Assembly (NCBI RefSeq): GCF_965203655.1
Contig: NZ_CBDBDD010000004.1
Location: 62,001-126,000, forward strand
Direction: 5' to 3'
DNA: 64,000 bases
DNA from: Poriferisodalis sp965203655
GTDB taxonomy: Bacteria; Actinomycetota; Acidimicrobiia; Acidimicrobiales; Poriferisodalaceae
Below, in pieces: positions 1 to 7,153 of this stretch. The translations under genes and the position numbers were made by a program. Below the pieces are notes generated by a model. That model did not search any database, had not been told where the DNA came from, and saw only the letters and a list, made by a program, of their open reading frames with translations. Positions within the stretch are counted from its first letter, which is position 1; every line of letters starts with the position of its first letter.

Positions 1-10
1 TGCTGATGCG

Positions 11-44
11 CCCCGAAATGGCTGCCCACTGGCCGGTTTCGGGG
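11..44 (+). terminator. Hairpin before the tRNA, possible terminator
   Basis: CCCCGAAA at 11-18 pairs perfectly with TTTCGGGG at 37-44 around an 18-base loop. There is no clear T-run after it, so it may end transcription of an upstream gene or simply be a structured leader of the tRNA. Confidence 0.4.
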
Positions 45-50
45 CTCTCA

Positions 51-134
51 GTCGGAGTGGCGGAATTGGCAGACGCGCTAGATTAAGGATCTAGTGCCCG
101 AAAGGGTGTGGGGGTTCAAGTCCCCCCTCCGACA
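51..134 (+). tRNA. tRNA-Leu (anticodon AAG)
   Basis: The acceptor stem GTCGGAG (51-57) pairs with CTCCGAC (127-133). The anticodon stem CTAGA/TCTAG (78-82, 90-94) encloses the loop TTAAGGA, giving anticodon AAG at 85-87. A long variable arm (CCCGAAAGGG) marks a class II leucine or serine tRNA, and the T-arm GGGGG-TTCAAGT-CCCCC is perfect. CCA is not encoded. An A at position 34 implies inosine modification; most bacteria use GAG for these codons. Its 3' end is repeated at 4150-4166 and, degenerately, at 9182-9207. Confidence 0.95.
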
Positions 135-139
135 CCCAG
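123..139 (+). repeat. Putative attachment site: tRNA-Leu 3' end, copy 1
   Basis: The 17 bases starting CCCCCTCCGACACC occur identically at 4150-4166. The match covers the acceptor end of the tRNA and five further bases beyond it. With one extra C it extends to 121-139 against 4149-4166. Duplication of a tRNA 3' end is the usual trace of integration by a tRNA-targeting element. Confidence 0.6.
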
Positions 140-254
140 GAACCATGTCAGGGATTCCCAGAAGTTCCCAGGAGCACTAGTCAGAGCGAGTTGGTGTTCT
201 CTGGGTTTTGCGGGATAGGGATGGATGTGACAGGGGTTCACTACGATTCGGGCT

Positions 255-530
255 GTGACGGTGCGCCGCAATCCCTCTGGACGTCCGGCGGACACGCCTG
301 ATCACGTTTGGCGGCGTCAGATGGACGCCGTCCGCGCCCGCACAGTTCCGCAGCGGCTTGAGGAATGGCGTCAGCTCAACGAGGCGGGTGCGGTCATGGA
401 GGAGAGGTCGGTGCGAATGCGCCACCCCGATTATGACGACAGCGAGGTCTTCTTGGGTCTTGTCGTTGCCCGCTATGGCCCTGAGCTCGCCGGCGAAGTC
501 TGGCCTGAGTCGGTGGGAATCGAACCCTGA
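255..530 (+). CDS. Small partner protein of a nucleotidyltransferase module
   Basis: This 91-aa soluble protein has the C-terminal pattern RHPDYDDSEV...ARYGPELAGEVWP. I recognise that pattern from a family of small proteins of unknown function encoded just upstream of MNT/AbiEii-like nucleotidyltransferases. The chosen start is GTG 255; GTG 261 is also possible. Its stop TGA (528-530) overlaps the beginning of the next reading frame, so the two are translationally coupled. A toxin-antitoxin-like role is inferred only from the pairing. Residues 1-30 are poorly conserved-looking and rich in Arg. Confidence 0.65.
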   Translation: MTVRRNPSGRPADTPDHVWRRQMDAVRARTVPQRLEEWRQLNEAGAVMEERSVRMRHPDYDDSEVFLGLVVARYGPELAGEVWPESVGIEP

Positions 531-1084
531 TCGATCTCACCGCCGCGCTGGAGCGCACGGTCCATGCCCTTGAGTCTGCTGGCCTGGACTACGTCGTGGT
601 CGGCTCAACAGCCGCGGCGGCGTGGGGGACGCCCCGGATGACTCGCGATGTGGACATCGTGGTCCTGCTGGTGCCCGATTCAGGCGAGGCGGTCCTCGAA
701 GCGCTTCGGGGAAGCGAGGTCTACTTCCCGGAGTCGGAGGCTCGCCGGGCGGTCACCTCCGGAGGCACCTTCAACGTCCTTCATCCCCAAAGCGGCGGCA
801 AGGTCGACATCTTCGCCGTTCCGTCGGAAGACGCGTTCACCCAGTCCCGCATTGCTCGGCGAGTCCGCGCTGAAGTTCTCGGGATAGAAACATGGATCGC
901 CGCGCCCGAAGACGTCGTGTTGGCCAAGCTCCGGTGGCGCTTTGAGTCGCGCTCTGAGCTCCAATGGCGGGACTGCGTCGAAATCGCTGCCATCAACAAT
1001 CTCGATGTCAGCTACATGCACCGATGGGCAGCCGAGCTGGGTGTCCAAGACGATCTGGCCGAACTGCTCGACGAACAGGCCTGA
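527..1084 (+). CDS. AbiEii/MNT-like nucleotidyltransferase
   Basis: A nucleotidyltransferase-fold protein of about 185 aa. GSTAAAAWG then R-MTRDVDIVV is the family signature: a glycine-rich turn followed by the DxD-type metal-binding motif of polymerase-beta-like enzymes. SGGTFNVLHPQSGGKVDIF and APEDVVLAKLRW are also typical. Such proteins often act as the enzymatic part of two-gene toxin-antitoxin or phage-exclusion modules. No ATG or TTG precedes the motif. The frame is open from CTG 527, which overlaps the upstream stop (CTGA); the next canonical start, GTG 596, would remove the first helix. The start is therefore uncertain, the family call is not. Confidence 0.75.
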   Translation: MIDLTAALERTVHALESAGLDYVVVGSTAAAAWGTPRMTRDVDIVVLLVPDSGEAVLEALRGSEVYFPESEARRAVTSGGTFNVLHPQSGGKVDIFAVPSEDAFTQSRIARRVRAEVLGIETWIAAPEDVVLAKLRWRFESRSELQWRDCVEIAAINNLDVSYMHRWAAELGVQDDLAELLDEQA

Positions 1085-1300
1085 TTCGTCACCATCCGAA
1101 ATCTCGACGAGCGAGTCAAGAGGCGGCTGCGCGTGCGAGCGGCATCCAGCGGCTGCTCGATGGAGGAAGAGGCTCGTCGAATCCTCCGAGCAGTCCTGGA
1201 GGCCGATGCTGCGGCGAACGGCATGGCTGTCGTCACGCGAAATGAAGCAGATTTCGCGGGTGTCGGCGTCGACATCATCAATCCTTGGATGAACGACTAG
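1085..1300 (+). pseudogene. Collapsed FitA-FitB (VapBC-type) toxin-antitoxin remnant
   Basis: The frame is open from just after the previous stop to TAG 1298-1300. Its first part reads VTIRNLDERVKRRLRVRAA then SMEEEARRILRAVLE, the ribbon-helix-helix antitoxin FitA/StbC. After about 40 codons it switches to NGMAVVTRNEADFAGVGVDIINPW, which is the C-terminal end of a FitB/VapC PIN-domain toxin. The antitoxin tail and the catalytic core of the toxin are missing, as expected from an in-frame deletion. There is no start codon at the natural position (the first ATG is 1160), so I treat it as a non-functional remnant. Confidence 0.75.
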
Positions 1301-1369
1301 CGACCCGTTGCGTCGACAGAGAGCCTGGCTAGGTTCGTTCGGGTTGGACGCGACAGTGTGGAGTGAGGC

Positions 1370-2284
1370 ATGGGAGCGGCACAGCGAACTGCAGCGGCCA
1401 TGGACGTGGGGGCGGTGTTCCCCCAGTGGGCCTTCGGGACAGACGCTTCTGAGATCCGGGACTACGCCCAGGGGATCGAAGGGTTGGGTTATGACTATCT
1501 GATCGCCTACGACCACGTCCTGGGTGTCGAAGCGACGCGGTGGGATGCTCCAGCCGGTGGTGGATTCGAGCGCCCCCCGTACACGGCTGACGACCGCTTC
1601 ACCGAGGTTCTCACCTTGTTCAGTTTCCTCTCGGCCCACACGACATCGCTGACGCTGGCGACGAGCGTGGTGGTCCTCCCCCAGCGTCAGACTGCCCTCG
1701 TGGCCAAGCAGGCGGCGGCCATCGACATCTTCAGCGGCGGCCGCCTGCGCCTCGGGGTCGGCGTCGGGTGGAACCACTACGAGTATGAGGGCATGGGAAT
1801 GCCCTTCGGGCGAAACGGCGCCATGCTCGAAGACCAGATAGCGGTCTTGCGTGCACTCTGGTCGCAGACCCTGGTCGACCACGAATCGGATCGGCACACG
1901 TTGGTCGGGACGGGGATCAATCCGCTACCGGAGCATCGGATACCGATCTGGGTCGGGTCCAACAACGGTGACGTGGCACTTCGTCGCACCGCTGCGCTGG
2001 CCGACGGTTGGATGGCACTCCTTATGCCGGATCAGAGTGTGGCCGAGGCGGTCGGCAGGCTGCGAGGATTCCTGGAGGAGGAAGGTCGGGACCCGGCGAC
2101 GTTTCCCATCGAGGCTCGGATCATGCAACCGGTCGGCGAACCGGGCCCGTGGCTCGACCAGGTCGGGGAGCTGGAGACGTTGGGTATCACCCATCTGGTG
2201 GTCTTCTCGATGGACCACACCACCTCAGCTGGCTGGTGGATCGACTACTGCGGGCGAATCAAGGATCTTCTCCGTCGACGGTGA
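1370..2284 (+). CDS. LLM-class F420-dependent oxidoreductase
   Basis: A luciferase-like TIM-barrel flavin/F420 oxidoreductase of 304 aa. The N-terminal strand MDVGAVFPQ, the RTAALADGW helix-strand and the RLRLGVGVGWNHYEYEGMG segment (with the preceding KQAAAIDIFSGG) are characteristic of the subgroup that takes hydride from reduced F420. The substrate cannot be told. A GGAG ribosome site lies 6 bases before ATG 1370; ATG 1400 is an alternative that begins at the conserved strand. It is a single gene, followed by a convergent operon. Confidence 0.85.
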   Translation: MGAAQRTAAAMDVGAVFPQWAFGTDASEIRDYAQGIEGLGYDYLIAYDHVLGVEATRWDAPAGGGFERPPYTADDRFTEVLTLFSFLSAHTTSLTLATSVVVLPQRQTALVAKQAAAIDIFSGGRLRLGVGVGWNHYEYEGMGMPFGRNGAMLEDQIAVLRALWSQTLVDHESDRHTLVGTGINPLPEHRIPIWVGSNNGDVALRRTAALADGWMALLMPDQSVAEAVGRLRGFLEEEGRDPATFPIEARIMQPVGEPGPWLDQVGELETLGITHLVVFSMDHTTSAGWWIDYCGRIKDLLRRR

Positions 2285-2348
2285 GACCCAAGTCGTGTGG
2301 TTGCCGCGCCCGGGTACCGGCGTAGTGGCCTGCAGTATTGCGACGGTT

Positions 2349-3302
2349 TCAGTTCGCCGGCGCAGTGATGGGCGGGGCCTGCCCGAAGCTGCCCCATTCG
2401 GTGACGACTCCGAACGAGCCGGTGCCCTCGATGACGGCGCCGTAGCTCACTCGGCGGATGAGGTTGTCGCTGTCCACCCACACGTCGAGTTGCACGCGTT
2501 CGGGTCCCGAGATCGGCGCCTGGTTCGCCGTCATCATGATCATGCCGAGCGACATCAGCATGCCGGCGCCCGCACCAGCGGGCGTCTCGTCGGTGCGGTA
2601 GTGCGCAACGGCGACCCCGTCGAGGTCTGTTTGGCCGAGATCGACGAAGTCGTAGAGATCCCCGAGATCGTCGATCGCCACGCCGAACGTCAGGTTGGAC
2701 TCGATGGCTGAGCCCTGCGCCCCTTCTGACGCGACCGGCATGGGACCTTCCCATGGTGCATTCCCGACCGAGCGGTATGCCTGACCGTTGACGATGATTT
2801 CGGCGTAGGGGTCCATCTGCGGTATGCCCGCCCGCTCCATGGCGGGTCCCGGAGTGACCCGGTACTCGACGTCGGAGTCTGAGAAGGTCGCGTCGACGCT
2901 CACTACCCATGGTTCGGCGAAGTCGTCGAAGTCGAAGGTGACCGTCGTCGTTGAGATGGCTGAATTGCTCATGGCGATGGTGGCCTCGACCGCTTGGTGA
3001 ACTGCGGCGGTCGCATCGCGGCCGGTGCCGGTGTCGTAGACGACAACTGTCGCCACAGCGACGAGGGCGAGCACCGCGGCAGCCGCCGCCGCACTCAGCC
3101 ATCGCTGTCTCACACGCGAGCCAGAGCGGAGCTGGCGATCTGCCGCTCGGACCTGAAGCGGGCCGTCAGCGGTGTCTGCCAGGATCGTCTGCAGCAGGCG
3201 CGCGGGCCCCGGATCGGACCCAGCCTCGAGCGAATCGGCATCGACCGGGTCGGCCCACCGCAATTCGGCGAGCAGCTCGTCTTGGGAGTCAGTTCCTTTC
3301 AC
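2349..3302 (-). CDS. Membrane-anchored anti-sigma-like/lipid-binding-like protein
   Basis: 317 aa. An N-terminal cytoplasmic segment of about 65 residues is followed by one hydrophobic helix (about 68-90, WLSAAAAAAVLALVAVATVVV) and a large extracytoplasmic beta-rich domain. This resembles the layout of ECF anti-sigma factors whose outer domain is LolA/DUF-like. Its start overlaps the end of the sigma factor gene by 14 bases, so they form one operon and a sigma-controlling role is likely. No zinc-binding anti-sigma motif (HxxxCxxC) is visible, so regulation by direct binding remains an inference. Confidence 0.6.
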   Translation of the reverse strand: MKGTDSQDELLAELRWADPVDADSLEAGSDPGPARLLQTILADTADGPLQVRAADRQLRSGSRVRQRWLSAAAAAAVLALVAVATVVVYDTGTGRDATAAVHQAVEATIAMSNSAISTTTVTFDFDDFAEPWVVSVDATFSDSDVEYRVTPGPAMERAGIPQMDPYAEIIVNGQAYRSVGNAPWEGPMPVASEGAQGSAIESNLTFGVAIDDLGDLYDFVDLGQTDLDGVAVAHYRTDETPAGAGAGMLMSLGMIMMTANQAPISGPERVQLDVWVDSDNLIRRVSYGAVIEGTGSFGVVTEWGSFGQAPPITAPAN

Positions 3303-3915
3303 TGCAAGTTCCTCTCATGGCGCGGCGGGCCGCAGGCGCAGTCGCCTGCCCGTCTGGTGGTGCTTGTCGGGAATGGGGCAGTTCCCTCACGTTGGATTCG
3401 CCGGCCGTAGCGCCATCTGACCGGTGCAACTGGGCCGCGAGTCGTTTGCGCGCCCGATGGACCCGAATTGCCGAGGCATTGGCCGAGATGCCAAGGACCT
3501 GGCCGATCTCGCCATGGCTGAGCTCTTCCCAGGCCACCAGCATGAGCACTTCGCGATCGGCTTCGCGCAGCGAGTCGAGTGCTGTGCGCAGCATGCTCAC
3601 ACGGCTGTCCGCACTGGGCGTGACCGGGTCGACGACCTCTGGCGGGTGGACGATGCGCAGTCGCTGGTGCAGGAGCTCGCGGCGACGGCTCGAGCGAGTG
3701 GCGTTGCGGACCATGTTGCGGGCTACGCCGAACAGCCACAGTCGCTCCGAGCCGTCCGGTACTTCTTCGCGCCGACGCCACGCGGTCAGAAACGTCTCGG
3801 CGACTACCTCGTCAGCAGTAGTGGAGTCGACCCGGCGGCGGGCGAAGGCCAACACCGGCCGGTACGTCTCGGCATAGATGCCACGGAACCAGTTCTCATC
3901 ACGGACGACGAGCAT
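3289..3915 (-). CDS. ECF RNA polymerase sigma factor
   Basis: A sigma-70 family protein of about 208 aa. Region 2 (IYAETYRPVLAFARRRV, then ADEVVAETFLTAWRR) binds core polymerase and the -10 element. Region 4 (LREADREVLMLVAWEELSHGEIGQVLGIS) has the helix-turn-helix for the -35 element. Several in-frame ATGs exist: 3939, 3927, 3915. I chose ATG 3915 because MLVVRDENWF lies closest to region 2. It is co-transcribed with the overlapping membrane protein. The C-terminal 40 residues are Arg/Ala/Pro-rich and probably unstructured. Confidence 0.88.
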   Translation of the reverse strand: MLVVRDENWFRGIYAETYRPVLAFARRRVDSTTADEVVAETFLTAWRRREEVPDGSERLWLFGVARNMVRNATRSSRRRELLHQRLRIVHPPEVVDPVTPSADSRVSMLRTALDSLREADREVLMLVAWEELSHGEIGQVLGISANASAIRVHRARKRLAAQLHRSDGATAGESNVRELPHSRQAPPDGQATAPAARRAMRGTCSERN

Positions 3916-3939
3916 GCGGGCAACCATCATGGCTGTCAT

Positions 3940-4249
3940 GTCCGCGTCGGCGCGACTCTTTCAGGACAGCGGACGCCGCAGCAGGCGCGGCGAGTTCCTC
4001 CGGCCCGGCGACCTCCCGATGGCGACCAACACGCGCACCAGTTCGTCTGTGGCGACCAAGCAAGCCAAGCCGCCGGCCGGAGGACGTGAACCCGGGGAAC
4101 AGGGGGGAACCGGAGACTCAACCCCGCCTCTGACCTGCGGAAAGACAGTCCCCCTCCGACACCCAGCACCTTCCCAGAGTCCCCCACGCTTGGCGTGTGC
4201 TTGGGAGGCTGGGGATTGTTGTCACAGGGCTTCAGTACCGTGCCGCCGC
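3940..4249. other. Intergenic region holding an att-like repeat
   Basis: About 310 bases between the sigma factor start and the methyltransferase. The only recognisable element is the tRNA-Leu 3'-end copy at 4150-4166. No complete tRNA, tmRNA or convincing ORF was found. It should also contain the promoters for both divergent genes. Confidence 0.6.
4150..4166 (+). repeat. Putative attachment site: tRNA-Leu 3' end, copy 2
   Basis: Identical over 17 bases to 123-139, the end of the tRNA-Leu gene plus five flanking bases. No tRNA body precedes it, so it is a bare 3' fragment, as left by site-specific integration. It lies immediately upstream of the restriction-modification genes. Confidence 0.65.
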
Positions 4250-4276
4250 ATGGAAACACAGGGTTGTAGTTTGGAC

Positions 4277-6013
4277 GTGACGGAGAAGGGCCGAGCGAGC
4301 CGGACTGCGCAACTGACGTTGATGGATATAGCGACAGAGAGGCCGGACTGGACGCGGGGCCTTGATGGGGAGCACGGCGAAGTGTTCACCCGCCCCTGGG
4401 TCGTTGAGCTGATCCTCGATCTGGTGGGCTACCGAGCTGACGAGGACCTTGGTGACGCGGCGATCGTCGAGCCATCGTGTGGGTGCGGAGCGTTCATCGC
4501 CCCGATCGTGGAACGACTCGCTGAGTCCTGCGAACGCCACGGCCGACAGCTGCGCGATATGGAAGGCGCTGTCCGGGCTTTTGATCTTCTCGAACACAAT
4601 GCGGAGCAAACGCGCAAGGCGGTGATGGACAAGCTGCACGAATTGGGAGAGTCCGTCGAGATTGCCGAGCGACTGTCTGGGGAGTGGGTCCGGACCGACG
4701 ACTTCCTCCTCACCGACCACCGAGGCTTCCAAGCGGACTTCGTCGTCGGCAATCCGCCATACATCCGCCTCGAGAATGTGCCGAGCGAGGTGAGCGACGC
4801 TTATCGCCGGGAACTGCCCACAATGCGCGGCCGGGCTGATGTGTTCGTCGGGTTCTTCGAGCGAGGTCTCTCGGTGCTGGCGCCGGACGGTCGGCTCGCG
4901 TTCATTTGCGCAGACCGCTGGATGCGGAATCAGTACGGCGGACGCCTCCGCTCACTCGTAGTTGACAACTACGCCATGGACAGCTTGGTGGTACTGCACG
5001 ATGTCGATGTCTTTGAGGAGCCGGTAGCGGCGTATCCCGCTATCGCCGTAATACGCAAGGGCCCGCAGGGGCCTGCCCGGATCGTCGACACGTCAGCTTC
5101 ATTCGGTGCCGCCGACTCCGAGCAGGTCGTGGCCTGGCTCTCTCACTCCGAGGCCGATCCGCCTCCGCCTAACGATTCCTTCGAGGTTGCGGAGCTGCCT
5201 ACTTGGTTCTCCAGCGGGGCGCATTGGCCAGCAGGAGCGCCGAACGATCTGGAGCTGATCGCATACCTCGAAGAGCACTTCGCCCCGATCGAAGACCCGC
5301 GAACCGGAACCCGGGTCGGTATCGGTGTCGCGACCGGTTGTGATGATGTCTTCGTGACAGCCCAGGCGACGGGAATCGAATCCAGCCGGCTCCTGCCACT
5401 GCTGACCGCCGCAGATGTCGCAGGCGAACCTGCCTGGGGCGGCCGGTTCTTGGTCAACCCATGGGAGGGCGGCAGGCTCGTTGACCTAGCCGACTTCCCT
5501 GGCATGGCCAACTACCTCGAGTCACATGCCACGCGCCTCCGTGCCCGACACGTGGCAAAGCGGCAACCAGAGAAGTGGCATCGCACGATCGACAAGGTCG
5601 ATCCGAATCTTCAGGCGCGTCCGAAGCTCTTGTTGCCGGACATGAAGGCCGCCGCTCACCCCGTGCTGGATCCGGGCAAGCACTACCCGCATCACAACTT
5701 GTACTTCGTGGTGTCCGACGAGTGGGATCTCGAAGTTCTTGGCGGACTCCTGCTCTCCGATGTCGCCAACCTGTTCGTCGGTGCGTACTGCGTGAAGATG
5801 CGCGGCGGCACCTACCGCTTTCAGGCCCAGTACCTGCGGAAGATTCGGGTACCGGACCCGAAGACGTTGTCGGAGCGCGTGTGCAACGACCTTCGGTCCG
5901 CGTTCCGGTCGCGGGACCGAGTGGCAGCCTCGGCTGCCGCGTGGCCGCTCTACGGGGTCGACCCCGTGAGCCGCAGGGTCCCGTTGGCGGCAGCACTCAA
6001 GGAGTCTTCATGA
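4277..6013 (+). CDS. Type II N6-adenine DNA methyltransferase (PaeR7I/XhoI-type)
   Basis: Transfers a methyl group from SAM to adenine in the recognition site, protecting host DNA from the adjacent nuclease. Motif I-like VEPSCGCGAF lies around residue 65 and the catalytic NPPY at 159-162, in the context GNPPYIRLENV of Eco57I/TaqI-type gamma enzymes. The C-terminal third (HNLYFVVSD, then FVGAYCVKMRGGTYRFQAQYLRKI) is the TaqI-like specificity domain. The length is 578 aa from GTG 4277; ATG 4250 and ATG 4322 are alternatives, and none has a clear ribosome site. The stop overlaps the nuclease start (ATGA). Confidence 0.87.
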   Translation: MTEKGRASRTAQLTLMDIATERPDWTRGLDGEHGEVFTRPWVVELILDLVGYRADEDLGDAAIVEPSCGCGAFIAPIVERLAESCERHGRQLRDMEGAVRAFDLLEHNAEQTRKAVMDKLHELGESVEIAERLSGEWVRTDDFLLTDHRGFQADFVVGNPPYIRLENVPSEVSDAYRRELPTMRGRADVFVGFFERGLSVLAPDGRLAFICADRWMRNQYGGRLRSLVVDNYAMDSLVVLHDVDVFEEPVAAYPAIAVIRKGPQGPARIVDTSASFGAADSEQVVAWLSHSEADPPPPNDSFEVAELPTWFSSGAHWPAGAPNDLELIAYLEEHFAPIEDPRTGTRVGIGVATGCDDVFVTAQATGIESSRLLPLLTAADVAGEPAWGGRFLVNPWEGGRLVDLADFPGMANYLESHATRLRARHVAKRQPEKWHRTIDKVDPNLQARPKLLLPDMKAAAHPVLDPGKHYPHHNLYFVVSDEWDLEVLGGLLLSDVANLFVGAYCVKMRGGTYRFQAQYLRKIRVPDPKTLSERVCNDLRSAFRSRDRVAASAAAWPLYGVDPVSRRVPLAAALKESS

Positions 6014-6744
6014 CTCCTGTCGTGCCGGATTACGAAGAGGCGTTTGCCGCAGCCATTCAGGATTTCTGGACGATTAAGCACAGCCAGCAGGCGGCGGCCA
6101 ATCTCGCAGGACGAAGCGACGGTGGCACTAGTGGTTCAGTCCGGGCCGGCAAACATATGGCCTCGTTCGAGCTGCTGATCCGGCAGGTGGTCGAGGATGC
6201 TGGCATCGAGCCCGATCCAGCCCCCAGCGGCACGCTGTACCTCCCGGGCTTCTACCGAGAGACAAAGTCCTGGGATGTTGTGCTCCAGTACCAAGGGCAC
6301 GCTCTCGCCATCGTCGAGGCCAAGTCGCAGGGATCGAGCCTGGCGAACAACTTCAACAATCGCGTTGAGGAAGCCATCGGTCAGGCGGCAGACGTATGGA
6401 AATCTCACGAGCGTGGATTCCTGATCTCGGGCCTCAGGCCGTGGGTCGGCTATTTGATGATCGTTGAGGAGACGAGGAAAACCACCGATCCGAAGCATCT
6501 TCTTGGTGGGAAGGCGATCCCCCCGGGCATGAAGGTCGACCCGGAGTTCGACCAGATGAGCTACGCCGAGCGCTATGCCACAGCATTCAAGCGCCTAGAC
6601 CAGGAACGGATGCTTGACGCTACGTGCGTAGCCATAACGAGCGGGCCCGAGTCGTACGAGTATCCAAACGAGTGGCTTTCCTTCAACGGCTTCGCTGCCC
6701 AGCTTTGGGGGCGTTGCCAACACGTGCTTGCAGTAGTCGGGTGA
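6010..6744 (+). CDS. PaeR7I/XhoI-family restriction endonuclease
   Basis: 244 aa, close to the known length of PaeR7I. Diagnostic segments are LYLPGFYRETKSWDVVLQ, the catalytic IVEAKSQ (the D...ExK arrangement of PD-(D/E)xK nucleases), NNFNNRVEEAIGQAADVW and RPWVGYLMIVEE. Family members cut CTCGAG, so that specificity is inferred for this pair. The start ATG 6010 overlaps the methyltransferase stop by four bases, coupling expression of the two. CTCGAG is common in this window, as expected if host DNA is methylated. Confidence 0.85.
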   Translation: MTPVVPDYEEAFAAAIQDFWTIKHSQQAAANLAGRSDGGTSGSVRAGKHMASFELLIRQVVEDAGIEPDPAPSGTLYLPGFYRETKSWDVVLQYQGHALAIVEAKSQGSSLANNFNNRVEEAIGQAADVWKSHERGFLISGLRPWVGYLMIVEETRKTTDPKHLLGGKAIPPGMKVDPEFDQMSYAERYATAFKRLDQERMLDATCVAITSGPESYEYPNEWLSFNGFAAQLWGRCQHVLAVVG

Positions 6745-7153
6745 GGGTGATGGAATCGGGTGGCCGGTTCCGACCTACCCATCAGACCTCTCGCACACTG
6801 GGACTAAGTGTGCCGTTTCCTTGCTGTCCGCCACCCAACCCGCTGGCGCTCTCGCGTCGGCGGGATTGATTCTCGCGCTCTGCTCGCGATCAACGTCGAC
6901 GGATTGTCGGGTCACTGCTCGGAGGTTCACCAAGGAGTTAAGGCCAGCTCGTTAGCCTACAAGCAGAGGCAAACTACAACGAGGCTCAAGGCGAGTCAAG
7001 CCAATTGATCGGAGAGCTCGTCGAACTCGACGGTGACTTGACCTCCGAACAGGTTCTAGTTGTTATTGCCAATGTGCGGTGCAGCAAGTGCCGATGCTCG
7101 CAACATGAGGCGCTATGAAGGTGTCGTAACGGAGCCCCCGCTCCGGGGAACCT
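6745..7153. other. Intergenic region between the R-M pair and the AIPR gene
   Basis: About 410 bases between two convergent genes. It holds a hairpin (6793-6813). A frame ending at the TGA near 7117-7119 has coding-like composition (ELVELDGDLTSEQVLVVIA) but no usable start codon; I do not call it a gene. Confidence 0.5.
6793..6813 (+). terminator. Hairpin after the restriction endonuclease gene
   Basis: GCACACT (6793-6799) and AGTGTGC (6807-6813) form a perfect 7-bp inverted repeat with a 7-base loop, 48 bases past the nuclease stop. It is followed by a short T-containing stretch, so it is probably a terminator. Its arms resemble the operator-like palindrome at 10208-10233, which may be coincidence. 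Confidence 0.4.

Noticed and set aside
680..1897. Long minus-strand ORF of 405 codons across the first genes
   Set aside because: It lies antisense to the nucleotidyltransferase and LLM genes, its composition is that of a high-GC shadow frame and it matches no family.
6960..7119. Coding-like frame with a CxxCxC end in the R-M/AIPR spacer
   Set aside because: No start codon after the upstream stop, no ribosome site, and no recognised family.
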